Source: an uncultured Alistipes sp. (lineage in GTDB: Bacteria > Bacteroidota > Bacteroidia > Bacteroidales > Rikenellaceae). Taken from it: 6,774 nucleotides of DNA. Positions 5,962-6,774 of the stretch are shown here, piece after piece. The position numbers were made by a program, and so were the translations under genes. Under the pieces are notes generated by a model, which was not told the DNA's origin, made no database searches, and saw nothing but the letters and a program-made list of their open reading frames with translations. The number at the start of each line of letters is the position of its first letter. Position 1 is the first letter of the stretch. Where the stretch lies: assembly GCA_959604655.1 (NCBI GenBank), contig CAUHCL010000107.1:1-6774 (forward strand). The letters run 5' to 3'.

Positions 5962-6408
5962 TTACAACTTTTCCACACTGCCGCCGGCTGCCGCGATAGC
6001 CGCTTCCGCGCTCTTCGAGAAAGCGTGAGCCGTAACGGTGAGGGCCTTGCTTACAGAGCCGTTGCCCAGGATCTTCACCTTGTCGTTCGACGAGACGAAT
6101 CCTGCGGCGATCAGCGTCTCGACGTTGATCGTGCTCAGCTCCTTCTTCGAGGCAAGCTCCTCCAGCGTAGAGAGGTTGATAGGCTTAAACTCCACCCGCT
6201 TCAGGTTCTTGAAGCCGAACTTGGGCAGACGACGCTGCAAAGGCATCTGACCGCCCTCGAAACCGAGCTTGCGAGAATAACCCGAACGCGACTTGGCGCC
6301 CTTCAGACCGCGGGTCGAATAACCGCCGCGACCCGAACCCGCTCCTCGACCTACGCGCTTGTCGTGGTGAGTAGAGCCCTGTGCGGGCTTCATGTTATTG
6401 AGTTCCAT
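5962..6408 (-). CDS. rplO: 50S ribosomal protein uL15
   Basis: uL15 is a late-assembling large-subunit protein whose long N-terminal arm threads through 23S rRNA. The 148 residues fit the family. The Gly/Arg-rich arm KRVGRGAGSGRGGYSTRGLK (17-36) leads to the very conserved GFEGGQMPLQRRLPKFGFKN (49-68). The C-terminal globular signature lies at about 111-146 (VKILGNGSVSKALTV onward). The start MELNNMKPAQGS is preferred over M6 because uL15 proteins commonly have about five residues before the LKPAxGS motif. It follows rpmD after 27 bases, next to secY as in most bacterial spc operons. Confidence 0.97.
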   Translation of the reverse strand: MELNNMKPAQGSTHHDKRVGRGAGSGRGGYSTRGLKGAKSRSGYSRKLGFEGGQMPLQRRLPKFGFKNLKRVEFKPINLSTLEELASKKELSTINVETLIAAGFVSSNDKVKILGNGSVSKALTVTAHAFSKSAEAAIAAAGGSVEKL

Positions 6409-6435
6409 CTTAAGATCAATCTTTTTTCGTTAAAC

Positions 6436-6618
6436 TTACTTTACCTCCTCGATCGTAACGAGGTGCTTCACGCGCTCGAGCATACCTTTGATGATAACCG
6501 AGTCCTCGTGCTCCACGCTCTGGTTGATTTTGCGAAGTCCCAGAGCATCGAGATTCTTGCGCTGACGCAGCGACGCGCCGATGCGGCTGCGTACCTGAGT
6601 GATTTTCAATTTTGCCAT
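6436..6618 (-). CDS. rpmD: 50S ribosomal protein uL30
   Basis: uL30 is a small large-subunit protein that binds 23S rRNA. The 60-residue length is the usual bacterial size. The sequence MAKLKITQVRSRIGASLRQR, then KNLDALGLRKINQSVEHEDS (21-40) and the closing RVKHLVTIEEVK fit the family throughout. The gene sits 14 bases after rpsE and 27 bases before rplO, the standard rpsE-rpmD-rplO order. No Shine-Dalgarno sequence is evident. Confidence 0.97.
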   Translation of the reverse strand: MAKLKITQVRSRIGASLRQRKNLDALGLRKINQSVEHEDSVIIKGMLERVKHLVTIEEVK

Positions 6619-6632
6619 AGTTCTTCGTGCGA

Positions 6633-6774
6633 TTAACCGTTAAACACCTTGTTCATCGAGATGCCGCGGGCCTGGGCTACGCTGCGCGCGTCGCGCAACT
6701 CGCACAATGCGCCTACGGTGGCCTTCACCAGGTTGTGGGGGTTCGACGAACCCTTGCTCTTGGCAAGCACGTTC
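6633..6774 (-). CDS. rpsE: 30S ribosomal protein uS5, C-terminal part (cut by window end)
   Basis: Reading the minus strand in the frame that ends at TAA (6633-6635) gives 46 residues, starting NVLAKSKGSSNPHNLVKATV and ending GISMNKVFNG. The SSNPHNLVKAT and LRDARSVAQARGIS motifs are hallmarks of the uS5 C-terminal domain, which lies near the mRNA entry tunnel and affects decoding fidelity. The N-terminal double-stranded RNA-binding domain and the start codon lie beyond position 6774. The frame is too short to have been listed by a length-filtered ORF search, but the match is clear. It precedes rpmD by 14 bases. Confidence 0.95.
   Translation of the reverse strand, partial: NVLAKSKGSSNPHNLVKATVGALCELRDARSVAQARGISMNKVFNG

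Noticed and set aside
3796..6636. A 946-codon open frame on the plus strand running antisense to map, secY, rplO and rpmD.
   Set aside because: All four minus-strand genes are in the same phase as this frame, because the gaps of 84, 18 and 27 bases are multiples of three. Its codons are therefore the exact reverse complements of theirs. Stops would arise only from sense TTA, CTA or TCA codons, which are rare in these genes. The His/Arg/Gln-rich product resembles no family. It is an artefact of codon usage.

Overview
This window is a stretch of core bacterial chromosome. It carries the promoter-distal part of the spc/alpha ribosomal-protein region, and all twelve genes lie on the minus strand. 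Reading with transcription (high to low coordinates) the order is rpsE (partial) - rpmD - rplO - secY - map - infA - rpmJ - rpsM - rpsK - rpsD - rpoA - rplQ. The host is most likely a Bacteroidota member of the order Bacteroidales. The evidence is the secY-map-infA-rpmJ order with no adk, the almost complete lack of Shine-Dalgarno sequences with A/T-rich stretches before the start codons instead, and the protein sequences themselves. The fairly high GC content and the avoidance of TTA, CTA and TCA codons would suit an Alistipes-like (Rikenellaceae) genome, but the genus is a guess from recall.

Positions 1-267 hold no gene. They contain a 14-bp perfect inverted repeat at the very edge (1-51), a small three-copy 8-bp tandem repeat (78-101), C-runs of 8 and 9 bases, and a strong intrinsic terminator (191-229) that closes the operon just after rplQ. 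From 268 to 6774 the genes are packed with gaps of 4 to 84 bases. The three longest gaps are 84 (secY-map), 61 (rpsK-rpsD) and 31 (rpmJ-rpsM) bases. The window ends inside rpsE, so the operon promoter lies beyond position 6774.

The genes share one task, making and deploying the translation and transcription machinery. uS5, uL30, uL15, bL36, uS13, uS11, uS4 and bL17 are ribosomal proteins. IF-1 serves translation initiation, methionine aminopeptidase trims nascent chains, SecY forms the translocation channel, and RpoA is the alpha subunit of RNA polymerase. I saw no mobile element, CRISPR array, RNA gene or unknown cassette. I did not find a novel system here. The points most worth checking are an extra hydrophobic segment at the N-terminus of SecY, a long basic tail on bL17, a half-degraded zinc site in bL36, and the structured secY-map gap.
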